Counted from the first letter of the stretch, positions 48,762-58,061 are shown. The stretch: 64,000 nucleotides of DNA from an uncultured bacterium (GCA_903920455.1 CAIXLY010000010.1:1-64000), one strand, 5' to 3'. The notes: generated by a model not told the origin, from the sequence alone. A program made the numbers and translations.

Positions 48762-50426
48762 TCATAAACTTCCGGAAAATCCAACATAATAATTAGGATC
48801 TGGCTTTATGTTATTTTCTTCTCTAGTTTGTTTTATCGTTTGCCAATCAGCCTTTGGTTTAATCAATGTTTTTTTGCCATCAATAAAAACACCAACTGGT
48901 AAGTTGTAGGAGGAAATACAATCCTTCCAACGGTACATAATGCTGCCACTGGTTTTGCTTCGCTTTATCTCAAGAGTAGGAATTTGGGTTGTTCTTAAAT
49001 ATTGTTCAAAAAGAGCAGTTAGATCCATTCCGGTTTGGGTCTTCCAGAATTGCTCTACTTCAGTTGAAGTTGTTGTTTTGTGATAAAATGTTTTATTCAT
49101 CAAGGTTAAGGCCTTTCTGAATTTATCATCATCATTCATGAGTTGTCTGATGTAGTGAATAAGATTGGCGCCCTTGAAATACATGTCACCAGATCCTTCT
49201 TCATTAACTCCGTATTTGCCAATGATGGTCGATTGATTTTTTATATTTTTTCTGAGTCCCTGTAAATATGCATCACCAGCTGAATTCCCATAATAGTAGT
49301 CAGTAAATAATACTTCTGAATAATTGGTAAATCCTTCATGTACCCACATGTCAGCAATATCCTTTGTGGTGATGTTGTTTCCAAACCACTCATGTCCGCT
49401 TTCATGTATGATGATATAATCCCATTTCTTTCCCCAACCCGAACCAGATAAATCCCTTCCGAGATATCCATTTTGAAAACCATTGCCATAGGCTACTGCA
49501 CTTTGGTGCTCCATACCTAGGTGTGGAGATTCCACCAGTTTATATCCATCTTCATAAAAAGGGTATGGCCCAAACCAGTGTTCAAAAGCTTTAAACATCT
49601 CGGGGACTTGTGTAAACTGTTTTTTGGCTTTTTCAATGTTGTAGTCCATTACCCAATAGTTGCAATCAAGCAGGCCATACTCTCCATTGTATGAATCGCG
49701 AATGTTTACGTACTTGCCAATATAGGGTACAATGTTGTAGTTGTTGATGGGGTTGATAACATTCCACGTATAAGTTTTAATTCCTGGCCTGCTTATTTGT
49801 GCTTGTGTAAGTTTTCCGTTTGCAACTGCTACCAGCGAATCGGGTACGCTAATTGTTATTGTTGCACCTTGGTCGGGTTCATCACTTTGGTGGTCTTTGC
49901 AGGGATACCAAACACTAGCACCTAAGCCCTGACATGCTACACTCATCCAAGGTCTTCCCAATTTGTCTTTTGAAAATATCCATCCGCCATCCCAAGGAGG
50001 CTGTATGGCTTGTTTAACTTTGCCTTCATAAAAAAGAGAAATGGCAGCAGTGCTGTTTTTTTGTAATGCTTTATCAAATGAGATCAAAAAAGCATTCCCC
50101 TCCCGATTGTATTTTAGAGGTACATCGCCAAGCATCACTTTGGTTATTTTCATTGGCTCCTGGAGATCAATTTGCATGATTGTTCCGGATTCTAGAACGG
50201 CAAATTGCATTTCAACTTTACCTTTGATTGTTTTTTGTTCATAGTTTGGCTCAACCTCAATAGTATAGTGTAAGACATCCCACCAGTTTCTTTCCTTAGA
50301 CAGTGAGCCTCTTAACGTATCTGCCTTAGTGTATTTTGTGCTCTGCTGATTGAGCTGTGCCTTTACATGAGAAAAAATCAATGTAAACGAAAAGGCAAAC
50401 AATATATTAAAAATGATTCTCTTCAT
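48762..50426 (-). CDS. Secreted M1 family metallopeptidase
   Basis: This 554-residue aminopeptidase-like protein has a signal peptide (cut near residue 24). The zinc site is HESGH at 341-345 with Glu364 eighteen residues on (HEXXH-X18-E), within the M1 N-terminal beta-domain plus catalytic domain. The usual GAMEN exopeptidase loop reads LGMEHQSAVAYG. The C-terminal part is shorter than in full-length PepN, as in many Bacteroidota homologues. It is 18 nt after msrA and likely co-transcribed. Confidence 0.92.
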   Translation of the reverse strand: MKRIIFNILFAFSFTLIFSHVKAQLNQQSTKYTKADTLRGSLSKERNWWDVLHYTIEVEPNYEQKTIKGKVEMQFAVLESGTIMQIDLQEPMKITKVMLGDVPLKYNREGNAFLISFDKALQKNSTAAISLFYEGKVKQAIQPPWDGGWIFSKDKLGRPWMSVACQGLGASVWYPCKDHQSDEPDQGATITISVPDSLVAVANGKLTQAQISRPGIKTYTWNVINPINNYNIVPYIGKYVNIRDSYNGEYGLLDCNYWVMDYNIEKAKKQFTQVPEMFKAFEHWFGPYPFYEDGYKLVESPHLGMEHQSAVAYGNGFQNGYLGRDLSGSGWGKKWDYIIIHESGHEWFGNNITTKDIADMWVHEGFTNYSEVLFTDYYYGNSAGDAYLQGLRKNIKNQSTIIGKYGVNEEGSGDMYFKGANLIHYIRQLMNDDDKFRKALTLMNKTFYHKTTTSTEVEQFWKTQTGMDLTALFEQYLRTTQIPTLEIKRSKTSGSIMYRWKDCISSYNLPVGVFIDGKKTLIKPKADWQTIKQTREENNIKPDPNYYVGFSGSL

Positions 50427-50444
50427 CTTGGGATGTTTTTCCTT

Positions 50445-51095
50445 TTAGTGTGCTTTCAGTTTGCTTTTGAAGACCTTCTCAAATTTTTCCATTTTGGGTC
50501 TAATTACAAAATAACAATAAGGCTGATTTCCGTTTCTATTGTAATAATCCTGATGATAATTTTCAGCGATATAGTAGGTTGAAAAAGGTTCAATCGTCGT
50601 GACAATAGGCCTATCAAATGCACCAGATTTGTTAAGTTCTTGCTTCAAAAACTCAGCCCTTTCTTTTTGTAATTCATTGTGGTAGAAGACTACACTTCTG
50701 TATTGTGGACCAACATCGTTTCCCTGACGATCAACTGTGGTAGGATCATGTGTTTGCCAAAAAACTTCTAGGATTTCATCAATCGAAATAATTGCAGGAT
50801 CGTATTCAAGCTGACATACTTCAGCATGCCCAGTATTTTTTTCACAGACTTGGTCATAGGATGGGTTAACAACATGGCCGCCACTGTACCCACTGGTTAC
50901 TTTAACCACACCTTTCAACTGCTGAAATATTGCCTCTGTACACCAAAAGCATCCCGAACCGAGCGTAATTTTTTCTGTGGCCATCGTTTTATTATTTGTC
51001 TGTTTACCTATACCAACATCTTTTTTTGGACTTTGTTGAGCACAAGCAGAGATGCATATCGAAATGATCATGATGAACTGAAAGCATATTTTCAT
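50445..51095 (-). CDS. msrA: Exported peptide methionine sulfoxide reductase A
   Basis: This 216-residue protein reduces methionine-S-sulfoxide in proteins. The catalytic Cys49 is in GSGCFWCTEAIF. An N-terminal signal ending in ISAC (Cys18) suggests a lipoprotein, so it would repair the cell envelope. The recycling Cys-rich tail of some MsrA proteins is absent. It is first in a pair with the M1 peptidase. Confidence 0.94.
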   Translation of the reverse strand: MKICFQFIMIISICISACAQQSPKKDVGIGKQTNNKTMATEKITLGSGCFWCTEAIFQQLKGVVKVTSGYSGGHVVNPSYDQVCEKNTGHAEVCQLEYDPAIISIDEILEVFWQTHDPTTVDRQGNDVGPQYRSVVFYHNELQKERAEFLKQELNKSGAFDRPIVTTIEPFSTYYIAENYHQDYYNRNGNQPYCYFVIRPKMEKFEKVFKSKLKAH

Positions 51096-51166
51096 AAAAG
51101 ATTGTTTATATCTATTATTTATGGTCCTAAGTTAATTCGAAATAGGGTGAAGAAGCTTTTTAAACT

Positions 51167-51174
51167 TACTTTTG
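51167..51174 (+). promoter_or_regulatory. -7 box of the mutS2-like gene
   Basis: TACTTTTG is an exact TAnnTTTG. It predicts a start near 51179 and a leader of about 22 nt. No -33 element is evident. Confidence 0.48.
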
Positions 51175-51200
51175 TATTAAGTTTTTAGCATTGATTTAAC

Positions 51201-53321
51201 ATGAGGTTATATCCCGAATCCGCAGGAGTTCAACTAGAATTTGATAAAATAAGGACTTTGCTTGAAGAGCAAACCAGAACCCTCTATGGCAAACAGCGTG
51301 CTGAAGAGTTGAGGATTCATACCCGTAAACAATTTATCGACCTAGAGCTTCGGCAATCTTATCAGTATTTTCTGCTGCTTTCATCCGGACAATCATTTCA
51401 GCACGAAAAAGTGTTTAACCTGTCGAGAGAACTTAAACTCTTGTCTATTTCAGGGGCAGTGTTGTCTGGCGAAATTTTCATTCAGTTCAGAGATCTTGTT
51501 GAAAATATTCAAGGAATTTTTCGATGGTTTGATGACGAAAGGTCTTCAACCTACTCTTCATTGCACCAGGTGATCTCACAAACCTATGTTGAGAAGTCTA
51601 TTCCAGACGAAATTAACCGCATTATTGGTGCAGATGGCAAGGTGGTAGACAATGCTTCTGTAGAGCTTGCCAGAATTAGAATGGCACTTTACCGTAAAAG
51701 AACTGAACAGCGCAAATCTTTCGATAGGATACTTGGCAAAATGAACAAGGCTGGGTATATCGCAGATATTGAAGAATCCTTTTTGAACGGCAGAAGGGTA
51801 CTGGCGATATACGCAGAACATAAACGCATTGTGAAAGGTATTCTTCATGGCGAAAGTGATACCCGCAGAACTTCTTTTATTGAACCCGAAGAAACCATTG
51901 AAATCAATAACGATATTTTTTCTCTGGAAAATGATGAGCGTGATGAGGAATATCGCATCTTAAGGGACCTGACAGCAAGGTTATCATCCCATAGTCCGCT
52001 GCTTAAACAATACATGGACATCCTGGGAGAGTATGACTTTATCCGGGCTAAAGCCAAATTGGCCCAATTGATGGATGCCCATATGCCTAATGTAGTCGAT
52101 GCTTCCGGAATTCATCTGATCAGGGCCTACCATCCCTTATTGCTTTTATATAACAAGAAAAATGGCAAACAGGTAGTTCCGCTTGACCTCACGCTTGATG
52201 AAAAGAATAGGATTTTGTTAATCTCAGGACCAAATGCTGGAGGTAAAACAGTTTGTCTTAAAACTACCGGGCTACTTCAAATGATGGTGCAGTCTGGACT
52301 TATGGTTCCCGCACACCCCGAATCAACCTTTGGAATTTTTAAGCAACTCATGATCCATATTGGGGATACCCAAAGCATAGAATTTGAGTTGAGTACATAC
52401 AGTGCGCACCTGAAGAACATGAAGCATTTTATGGAAGATGCAAATGGACGCACCCTGATCTTCATCGATGAGCTCGGAAGTGGCAGTGATCCAAGTCTGG
52501 GGGGTGCATTTGCAGAGGTGTTTCTGGAACAGTTGATTAAGCGACATGCCTATGGTATTGTTACCACCCATTACCTCAACCTTAAGGTTATGGCAAGTAA
52601 AACAACGGGGATTGTTAATGGTGCGATGGCCTTTGATGAAAAGAATCTTTTGCCCATGTACAAGCTAAATGTGGGTAAGCCTGGCAGTTCCTATACTTTC
52701 TCTATCGCTGAGCGAATTGGTTTGTCAAAAGAGCTCATTGATAGGGCAAGAGAGCTAGTTGACGAAAGCCACTTTACGTTAGATAAACTGCTTAACAGAA
52801 CGGAGCAGGACCTCAGAAAAATAGAGCAGAAGGAAAAAGATCTTCACAAGTTGGTTAAAGAAAATGAAGTGCTCAAAAAAAATCTTAACCAACAACTTGA
52901 TAAGGAAAAACATACTCAGCAGGTTGAACTGATGAAACATCAAAATCTTATTTCACAAGATAAGTTGACCTACCTAAAGGATATGGAGCGAAGGCTTAAG
53001 CAGATTGTTTTTGATTGGAGAAAGGCCGAATCAGATCTTGATAAGAAAGAATTGTTCAAGCACATGCAAGCCTTGTTATTCAACCAAAAAGAAAAGCAGG
53101 TAAAGGAAAAGCAAAAGAAAAAACTTGATAGCAAATATGTTGAATCAATAAAAGTTCCAACTCCTGGTGATTTTGTTTTGATGAAACAGAACAATAAGGT
53201 AGGCATACTTTCTGAAATTAGAGGGAAGAAGGCTGTTGTTAATTATGGAGCTATGCCCCTTCAAGTAAATTTTTCAGACCTCACAACAGTAATAGAGCGA
53301 GTGATCGAGCCTAATCCGTAA
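51201..53321 (+). CDS. MutS2-like ATPase lacking an Smr domain
   Basis: This 706-residue protein has MutS domain III/V architecture: a lever and clamp region (1-320), Walker A GPNAGGKT at 343-350, Walker B LIFIDELGSGSDPSLGG, and a long coiled coil (about 525-640). A KOW-like beta segment ends it (VPTPGDFVLMKQNNKVGIL). MutS2 of about 780 residues normally ends in an Smr endonuclease domain; here the protein stops after the KOW-like part. MutS2 members act on branched DNA or stalled ribosomes rather than mismatches. Confidence 0.88.
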   Translation: MRLYPESAGVQLEFDKIRTLLEEQTRTLYGKQRAEELRIHTRKQFIDLELRQSYQYFLLLSSGQSFQHEKVFNLSRELKLLSISGAVLSGEIFIQFRDLVENIQGIFRWFDDERSSTYSSLHQVISQTYVEKSIPDEINRIIGADGKVVDNASVELARIRMALYRKRTEQRKSFDRILGKMNKAGYIADIEESFLNGRRVLAIYAEHKRIVKGILHGESDTRRTSFIEPEETIEINNDIFSLENDERDEEYRILRDLTARLSSHSPLLKQYMDILGEYDFIRAKAKLAQLMDAHMPNVVDASGIHLIRAYHPLLLLYNKKNGKQVVPLDLTLDEKNRILLISGPNAGGKTVCLKTTGLLQMMVQSGLMVPAHPESTFGIFKQLMIHIGDTQSIEFELSTYSAHLKNMKHFMEDANGRTLIFIDELGSGSDPSLGGAFAEVFLEQLIKRHAYGIVTTHYLNLKVMASKTTGIVNGAMAFDEKNLLPMYKLNVGKPGSSYTFSIAERIGLSKELIDRARELVDESHFTLDKLLNRTEQDLRKIEQKEKDLHKLVKENEVLKKNLNQQLDKEKHTQQVELMKHQNLISQDKLTYLKDMERRLKQIVFDWRKAESDLDKKELFKHMQALLFNQKEKQVKEKQKKKLDSKYVESIKVPTPGDFVLMKQNNKVGILSEIRGKKAVVNYGAMPLQVNFSDLTTVIERVIEPNP

Positions 53322-53364
53322 ATTTTTTATTTTATTGCTGTTTTATCATTAAACCTATTATAAC

Positions 53365-53379
53365 AATTGATAATCAATT
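53365..53379. promoter_or_regulatory. Palindromic candidate operator upstream of the fucosidase gene
   Basis: AATTGAT-A-ATCAATT is a perfect 7-1-7 palindrome and touches the first T of the -7 box at 53379. The position between -33 and -7 suggests a repressor site. The same palindrome was not found at the other fucose genes. Confidence 0.5.
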
Positions 53380-53386
53380 AAATTTG
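53379..53386 (+). promoter_or_regulatory. -7 box of the first fucosidase gene
   Basis: TAAATTTG is an exact TAnnTTTG, predicting a start near 53391 and a leader of about 35 nt. It partly overlaps a palindrome. Confidence 0.45.
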
Positions 53387-53425
53387 TATCGCTTATCATT
53401 AAATCAACGTTTTAAAATAACTAAC

Positions 53426-54766
53426 ATGTTTTATAAGCCAGGTAAAGGATTACTCATTCTACTCTTTTTTGTTCTCGCTTTTCAAGCCCATTCCCAACAA
53501 AAAACAAATGCCGATTCCATCAGAAAAAAAATGGAATGGTTTGAAGATGCCAAACTTGGAATTTTCATTCACTGGGGAATTTATGCGGTAGATGGCATTG
53601 ACGAAAGCTGGAGTTTTTATAACAAAAAAGTTACCTGGCCGGCTTATATGAACCAGCTAAAAGGGTTTACTGCCTCCAAATATGATCCCAAAGACTGGGT
53701 TGATCTCATTGCTTCTTCCGGTGCTCAATATGCCGTCATTACTACCAAGCACCATGATGGAGTTGCGTTGTGGAATACAAAAGAAAAACATTACAGTACG
53801 GTTAAGCATACTCCTGCGAAGCGCGACCTCTTAACTCCGTTTTATAATGAGTTAAGAAAGGCCAATATTAAAGCGGGTGCATATTTTTCTTTGCTTGATT
53901 GGAGTCATCCTGATTATCCAGCTTTTATCAAAGACAGCGTTCGGTATAAACTTGAAGATGATCCTGCCAGATGGAATAGATTCAGGACATTTTTTCAGTC
54001 TCAAATCAACGAAATTTCCAATCAGTTCAATCCAGATCTTTTTTGGTTTGATGGTGACTGGGAGCATTCTGCCGAAGAGTGGGAAAGTCAGAAAGTGCGT
54101 GCTGGCATTTTACAAAAAAATCCGAATGCGATTATTAACGGCCGACTTATGGGATATGGAGATTATGATACTCCCGAGCAGAATATTCCAGTAAGTAGGC
54201 CTAAATACAATTGGTGGGAGCTTTGCATGACCATCAACAACAATTGGGGTTTTCAACATAAAGACACCAATTGGAAGACACCAATGGAAATTATCACCCT
54301 TTTTGCTGATGCTGTTAGTCATGGTGGAAATTTACTTCTTGATATCGGGCCACGTGAGGATGGAACTATTCCGGAGGAGCAGAGAAATGTGTTGACAGAA
54401 CTGGGCAAGTGGAATAAAAAACATGCATCTGCGATTTTTGGTACAAGAGCGGGAATACCCCAAGGGCATTTCTACGGACCATCAACCATTTCAAAAGATT
54501 CAACCTCGCTTTTCCTTTTCTTACAAGGACATACATCGGGACAAATTCTTGTTAAGGGGTTGACCAATGCGATAAAAGAGATTACCGTAGTTGGTGATGG
54601 CACAAAAATCAAGCATAAGGTAGTTGGTAAAATCTCATGGAGCCCAGTACCGGGTTTGGTCTATATTGATATTCCCGAAGGAATCCAGGATAAATACATT
54701 ACTGTGCTGGAACTGAAGCTGGAAGGCCCTGTTAAATTGTATACTGGGCATGGAGGGTTTCAGTAA
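53426..54766 (+). CDS. Secreted alpha-L-fucosidase, GH29
   Basis: This 446-residue enzyme has a signal peptide (cut near residue 25, FQAHSQQ) and a GH29 TIM barrel. The domain opens with FEDAKLGIFIHWGIYAVDG and contains AVITTKHHDG. The probable nucleophile is Asp209 in FWFDGDW. It hydrolyses terminal alpha-L-fucose from glycans in the periplasm or outside. The start is the ATG of MFYKPGKG; a TTG 42 nt upstream coincides with the -7 box. It converges on the fucose operon. Confidence 0.94.
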   Translation: MFYKPGKGLLILLFFVLAFQAHSQQKTNADSIRKKMEWFEDAKLGIFIHWGIYAVDGIDESWSFYNKKVTWPAYMNQLKGFTASKYDPKDWVDLIASSGAQYAVITTKHHDGVALWNTKEKHYSTVKHTPAKRDLLTPFYNELRKANIKAGAYFSLLDWSHPDYPAFIKDSVRYKLEDDPARWNRFRTFFQSQINEISNQFNPDLFWFDGDWEHSAEEWESQKVRAGILQKNPNAIINGRLMGYGDYDTPEQNIPVSRPKYNWWELCMTINNNWGFQHKDTNWKTPMEIITLFADAVSHGGNLLLDIGPREDGTIPEEQRNVLTELGKWNKKHASAIFGTRAGIPQGHFYGPSTISKDSTSLFLFLQGHTSGQILVKGLTNAIKEITVVGDGTKIKHKVVGKISWSPVPGLVYIDIPEGIQDKYITVLELKLEGPVKLYTGHGGFQ

Positions 54767-54789
54767 GGTTGAAGGAGTAGTTTAAGAGG

Positions 54790-54853
54790 TTTAAGGGGTT
54801 GAAGTAGTTTAAGGAATACTATATTTTTTCTTAAACTACTTCAACCCCTTAAA
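54790..54853. repeat. Perfect 24-bp hairpin built of 9-nt GTTKARGRR units
   Basis: Two 24-nt arms (54790-54813 and 54830-54853) are exact reverse complements separated by a 16-nt AT-rich loop. The left arm and its flank (from about 54770) consist of 9-nt units such as GTTTAAGAG, GTTTAAGGG, GTTGAAGTA and GTTTAAGGA. These belong to the same family as the array at 21173-21244. It sits between the convergent fucosidase and mutarotase genes and could end transcripts from both sides. Confidence 0.9.
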
Positions 54854-54866
54854 CTTTATCACCTTA

Positions 54867-55196
54867 TTATAGCGAAAATATCTCCTCCATCAACACCCAC
54901 TTCTCTCCAGCTTTTGCCCCAGGCAATCTCTGTTGAAAAGTGTCCATGAGTGTTTCCCAATCTTGAACTTTGGGGTTAGATGCATCTGCTTTTCCTTTTT
55001 CCTCGAAGCTGAAACTATCGGATGCGTTGATGATCATAAATAGCCTGTTGCCAGTACGAAATATTTTCATGGATTCAATTCCACTGGAAGTAATGCTCTC
55101 CAGTATTTCAGGCCATACGGCTTGATGATATGCTTCGTATTCAGCAATTAACTTATCGTCATTTTTTAGATCTAGCGCTAAGCAAAATGTTTTCAT
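54867..55196 (-). CDS. L-fucose/L-rhamnose mutarotase (YiiL family)
   Basis: This 109-residue protein belongs to the RhaM/DUF718 mutarotase family that interconverts pyranose anomers. The conserved YHQAVWPEI holds His24, the probable acid/base. The operon context argues for L-fucose as the substrate. The start overlaps the fucP stop by one nt (TAATG), so translation is coupled. It is the last gene of the operon. Confidence 0.88.
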   Translation of the reverse strand: MKTFCLALDLKNDDKLIAEYEAYHQAVWPEILESITSSGIESMKIFRTGNRLFMIINASDSFSFEEKGKADASNPKVQDWETLMDTFQQRLPGAKAGEKWVLMEEIFSL

Positions 55197-56446
55197 TATG
55201 CAACTTGTTTAGGTTTATAGCCAACCAGGCCAAAGTAAAGAACTACGATAAAGCAAAGCATAGGAACAAGATAGCCAATCTGAATATTGTCGTTAAAACG
55301 ATCAATAATGTTTCCCATAATTACAGGGAATATGGCTCCTCCAATAATCGACATTACAATAAGCGATGATGCAGGCTTTGTATTTTCTTTTAGGTCTTTA
55401 ATTCCTAGTGAGAATATAGTCGGAAACATGATTGACATAAAGAAACCTAGTCCACCCAATGCCAAGACTACATATTGTCCATCAGCATAAATTGCTACCA
55501 AACTTAACAGGATACAAGCAGCTGAGTATATCGAAAGTAGTTTAGCTGCAGCAACATACCTCATCAACATCGTGCCCACAAATCTTCCTGCCATAAACAA
55601 CAGTCCATAAATTCCCAAGTAGTAGCCAGCTGTTTTTTCGTCAACACCACCTCCAACGATTGCCATTCTAACAAAAAAGCTTGTTACACAAACTTGTGCT
55701 CCAACATAAAAGAATTGTGCTATTACAGCCCAGATAAGATGTTTTTTCTTGATGGCCTCCTTGATGCTGCCAGTAGAATTTCCTTCCTCTTCCTTGAATT
55801 CGGGGAACTTATTTACAAAAATAATAACAGCAATTATCACTAAGAAAATACCCAAAATCATATAGGGTAATTTTACAGAAGCAGCCTCAGTTGTGAAATA
55901 TGCTGTACGTTCAATTTCTGACATCAACGACAATTCAGTACCGGAATATTCTTTTCCAGAGAGGATGAATTTCGTTCCGATTATAGGTGCAAGGAATGCG
56001 GCTAATCCGTTGAAGGATTGCGCAAGATTCAACCGTGCAGTTGATGAAGCCTCATCTCCCAATTTGGTCGCATAGGGGTTTGCGGCAGTTTCTAATATTG
56101 TTAAGCCACAGCCGATGATAAATAAACCGAGAAGAAATATATCGTAGGTTCTGGTATTGGCAGCTGGTATGAATAAGAAACAACCTAGGCTAAAAACAAG
56201 CAGACCAGAAATGATTCCTTTCTTGTATCCGAATTTATTTAAGATTAGTCCGGCTGGAATTGCTGCAAGAAAGTAGGCCAGATATACTGCAGTGTCCACA
56301 AATGTAGATTGCATGTTACTCAGCTGTAGTGCCTTTCTTAAATGTGGGATTAGGATACCATTTAGGTTGTTGGAGATCCCCCATAAAAAAAACAAACTGG
56401 TAACTAAAACAAAGGGTAGGAGATAAGCAGTTTTTTTGGTTGTCAT
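55196..56446 (-). CDS. fucP: L-fucose:H+ symporter
   Basis: This 416-residue MFS permease has twelve helices. Features of the FucP group are visible: LFFLWGISNNLNGILIPHLRK in helix 1, ETAANPYATKLG in helix 4 and FFMSIMFPTIFSLGIKDL late in the second half. It imports L-fucose released by the two GH29 enzymes. It lies between the SDR dehydrogenase (10 nt gap) and the mutarotase. Confidence 0.92.
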   Translation of the reverse strand: MTTKKTAYLLPFVLVTSLFFLWGISNNLNGILIPHLRKALQLSNMQSTFVDTAVYLAYFLAAIPAGLILNKFGYKKGIISGLLVFSLGCFLFIPAANTRTYDIFLLGLFIIGCGLTILETAANPYATKLGDEASSTARLNLAQSFNGLAAFLAPIIGTKFILSGKEYSGTELSLMSEIERTAYFTTEAASVKLPYMILGIFLVIIAVIIFVNKFPEFKEEEGNSTGSIKEAIKKKHLIWAVIAQFFYVGAQVCVTSFFVRMAIVGGGVDEKTAGYYLGIYGLLFMAGRFVGTMLMRYVAAAKLLSIYSAACILLSLVAIYADGQYVVLALGGLGFFMSIMFPTIFSLGIKDLKENTKPASSLIVMSIIGGAIFPVIMGNIIDRFNDNIQIGYLVPMLCFIVVLYFGLVGYKPKQVA

Positions 56447-56456
56447 GTGTTGGTTT

Positions 56457-57230
56457 TTAAGTTAGAGCCGCCCTGTCTAGGTGAACATAGCCACCATCAA
56501 CGTGGATGATTTGACCCGTTGTATGGGATGATTTATCCGACAGGAGAAAACTCACCATATTGGCAATTTCTTCACTCGTTGTCATTCGTTTGCCCAACGG
56601 GATTCTGTCGGTAATTTTTTTGAGGGTTTCTTCAGGATTAGGTAGTGTTTGAATCCATCGATCATACAATGGTGTGTAACATTCAGCTACAATCACTGAA
56701 TTAACTCTGATGCCGTATTTAAGCAATTCAATTGCCCATTCTCTTGTAAGTGCATTTCTTCCACCATTAGATGCAGCATAGCCTGATGTGCCACCTTGGC
56801 CGGTTTCTGCTACCTTCGATCCAATATTTACAATTGCACCCTTATTTTTAATAAGTTCAGGAAGAGCAGCTTGTATAACAAGAAAATAGTGAACCACATT
56901 GCTGTGTAGAGATTGTATGAAGGCTTCGTAGCTGCCGGTTTCAAGTGAAACTCCATCGTTAACGCCAGCATTATTTACAACTCCATCAATTCTTCCATAT
57001 TGGGCAATTACAGCATCAACTGCTGCTTTGCACTGCTCCGGTTTGCTGAGTTCAGCAACAACTTGACCACCTGTTCCAATTTCTTTGAGCAATTTGTTAT
57101 TGTCTTGCTCATTGCGTCCGAGAATTACAGGGAAAGCTCCCTCAGCGGCGAGTACACGTGTGATGCCTTCACCAATTCCTTTTGCTCCTCCTGTGACGAT
57201 GATCACCTTGTCTTTTAAATTCAGGTTCAT
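56457..57230 (-). CDS. SDR oxidoreductase, probable L-fucose dehydrogenase (YxxxN)
   Basis: This 257-residue short-chain dehydrogenase has the cofactor motif TGGAKGIG at 13-20, NNAG at 86-89 and Ser138. The catalytic Tyr151 is followed at +4 by Asn155 instead of the usual Lys (YAASN, with AAT clear on the coding strand). From position in the operon it is expected to oxidise L-fucose to L-fuconolactone. The missing Lys makes catalysis by the normal route uncertain. It is 3 nt after the amidohydrolase gene. Confidence 0.85.
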   Translation of the reverse strand: MNLNLKDKVIIVTGGAKGIGEGITRVLAAEGAFPVILGRNEQDNNKLLKEIGTGGQVVAELSKPEQCKAAVDAVIAQYGRIDGVVNNAGVNDGVSLETGSYEAFIQSLHSNVVHYFLVIQAALPELIKNKGAIVNIGSKVAETGQGGTSGYAASNGGRNALTREWAIELLKYGIRVNSVIVAECYTPLYDRWIQTLPNPEETLKKITDRIPLGKRMTTSEEIANMVSFLLSDKSSHTTGQIIHVDGGYVHLDRAALT

Positions 57231-57233
57231 GGT

Positions 57234-58061
57234 TTAAAGATTGTAAAATTTGGCTGTATTATCACCAAAAAGCTTTTCTCTGTCTTGTTTATTGAGCTGA
57301 GCAGAGAATTTATCAATGGTGTCATAGACTTGACGATAGGTCCCTGCAACAAGACAAACCGGCCAATCGGATCCAAAGCAAATTCTATCTACACCGAAAT
57401 ATTCAGCTGCTATCTCAATGTAGGGAATAATATCATCATAGGTCCATCGTTTAAGATCTGCCTCTGTAATTATTCCACTGAGTTTGCAATAGATATTTGG
57501 ATGAGCTGCAAGTATTTTAATTTGCTCCTTCCAGGCTTTGATATTTCTGTTTTTTATATCGGGCTTGGCAATATGGTCTAGGATAAGTTTATTGTCGGGC
57601 AGCTTATCCGTAAAACGGATTAGAGAGGGGAGTTGATTGTGAAAAACGAGCAAGTCGTAGGTATAACCATACTTCGCAAGCTGCTTCACATTTTTTAGAA
57701 ATACTGGATTGCTCAAATAAGCATCATCTTCTTGGCGCTGCATGATAGCGCGAAATCCTGCAAGTTTTGATTGATGTTGAAATACTTGAAGTCTCTCTTC
57801 TATCCCCTCAGATCTTAAATCCACCCAGCCAACCACAGCCTTGATGAAGTTATTTTCTGCAGCGAGATCCAACAGATAGGCTGTTTCATCTGTTGTTTCA
57901 TCAGCTTGTACTGCAATACTTCCATCAAGTTTTGTATCCTGTAAAGATTGATACAGATCTACTGGACCAAAATCTTTTCTGATGACAGACATTTCGTCAT
58001 TGATCCAACTGTGTTTTATTGGGTCGTACTTCCAGAAATGTTGATGCGCATCAATTCTCAT
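57234..58061 (-). CDS. Amidohydrolase family L-fuconolactonase
   Basis: This 275-residue protein of the metal-dependent amidohydrolase superfamily (amidohydro_2) opens with HQHFWKYDP and has LDHIAKP in the middle and GSDWPVC near the C-terminus, a typical metal and substrate site. It probably opens L-fuconolactone to L-fuconate; related lactonases act on other sugar lactones. Its start overlaps the FAH-family gene by 11 nt. Confidence 0.88.
   Translation of the reverse strand: MRIDAHQHFWKYDPIKHSWINDEMSVIRKDFGPVDLYQSLQDTKLDGSIAVQADETTDETAYLLDLAAENNFIKAVVGWVDLRSEGIEERLQVFQHQSKLAGFRAIMQRQEDDAYLSNPVFLKNVKQLAKYGYTYDLLVFHNQLPSLIRFTDKLPDNKLILDHIAKPDIKNRNIKAWKEQIKILAAHPNIYCKLSGIITEADLKRWTYDDIIPYIEIAAEYFGVDRICFGSDWPVCLVAGTYRQVYDTIDKFSAQLNKQDREKLFGDNTAKFYNL

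Noticed and set aside
53322-53425. Frameshifted Smr domain after the MutS2-like gene
   Set aside because: The sequence is AT-rich and has stop codons in all frames, with no Smr-like motif; the protein simply ends.
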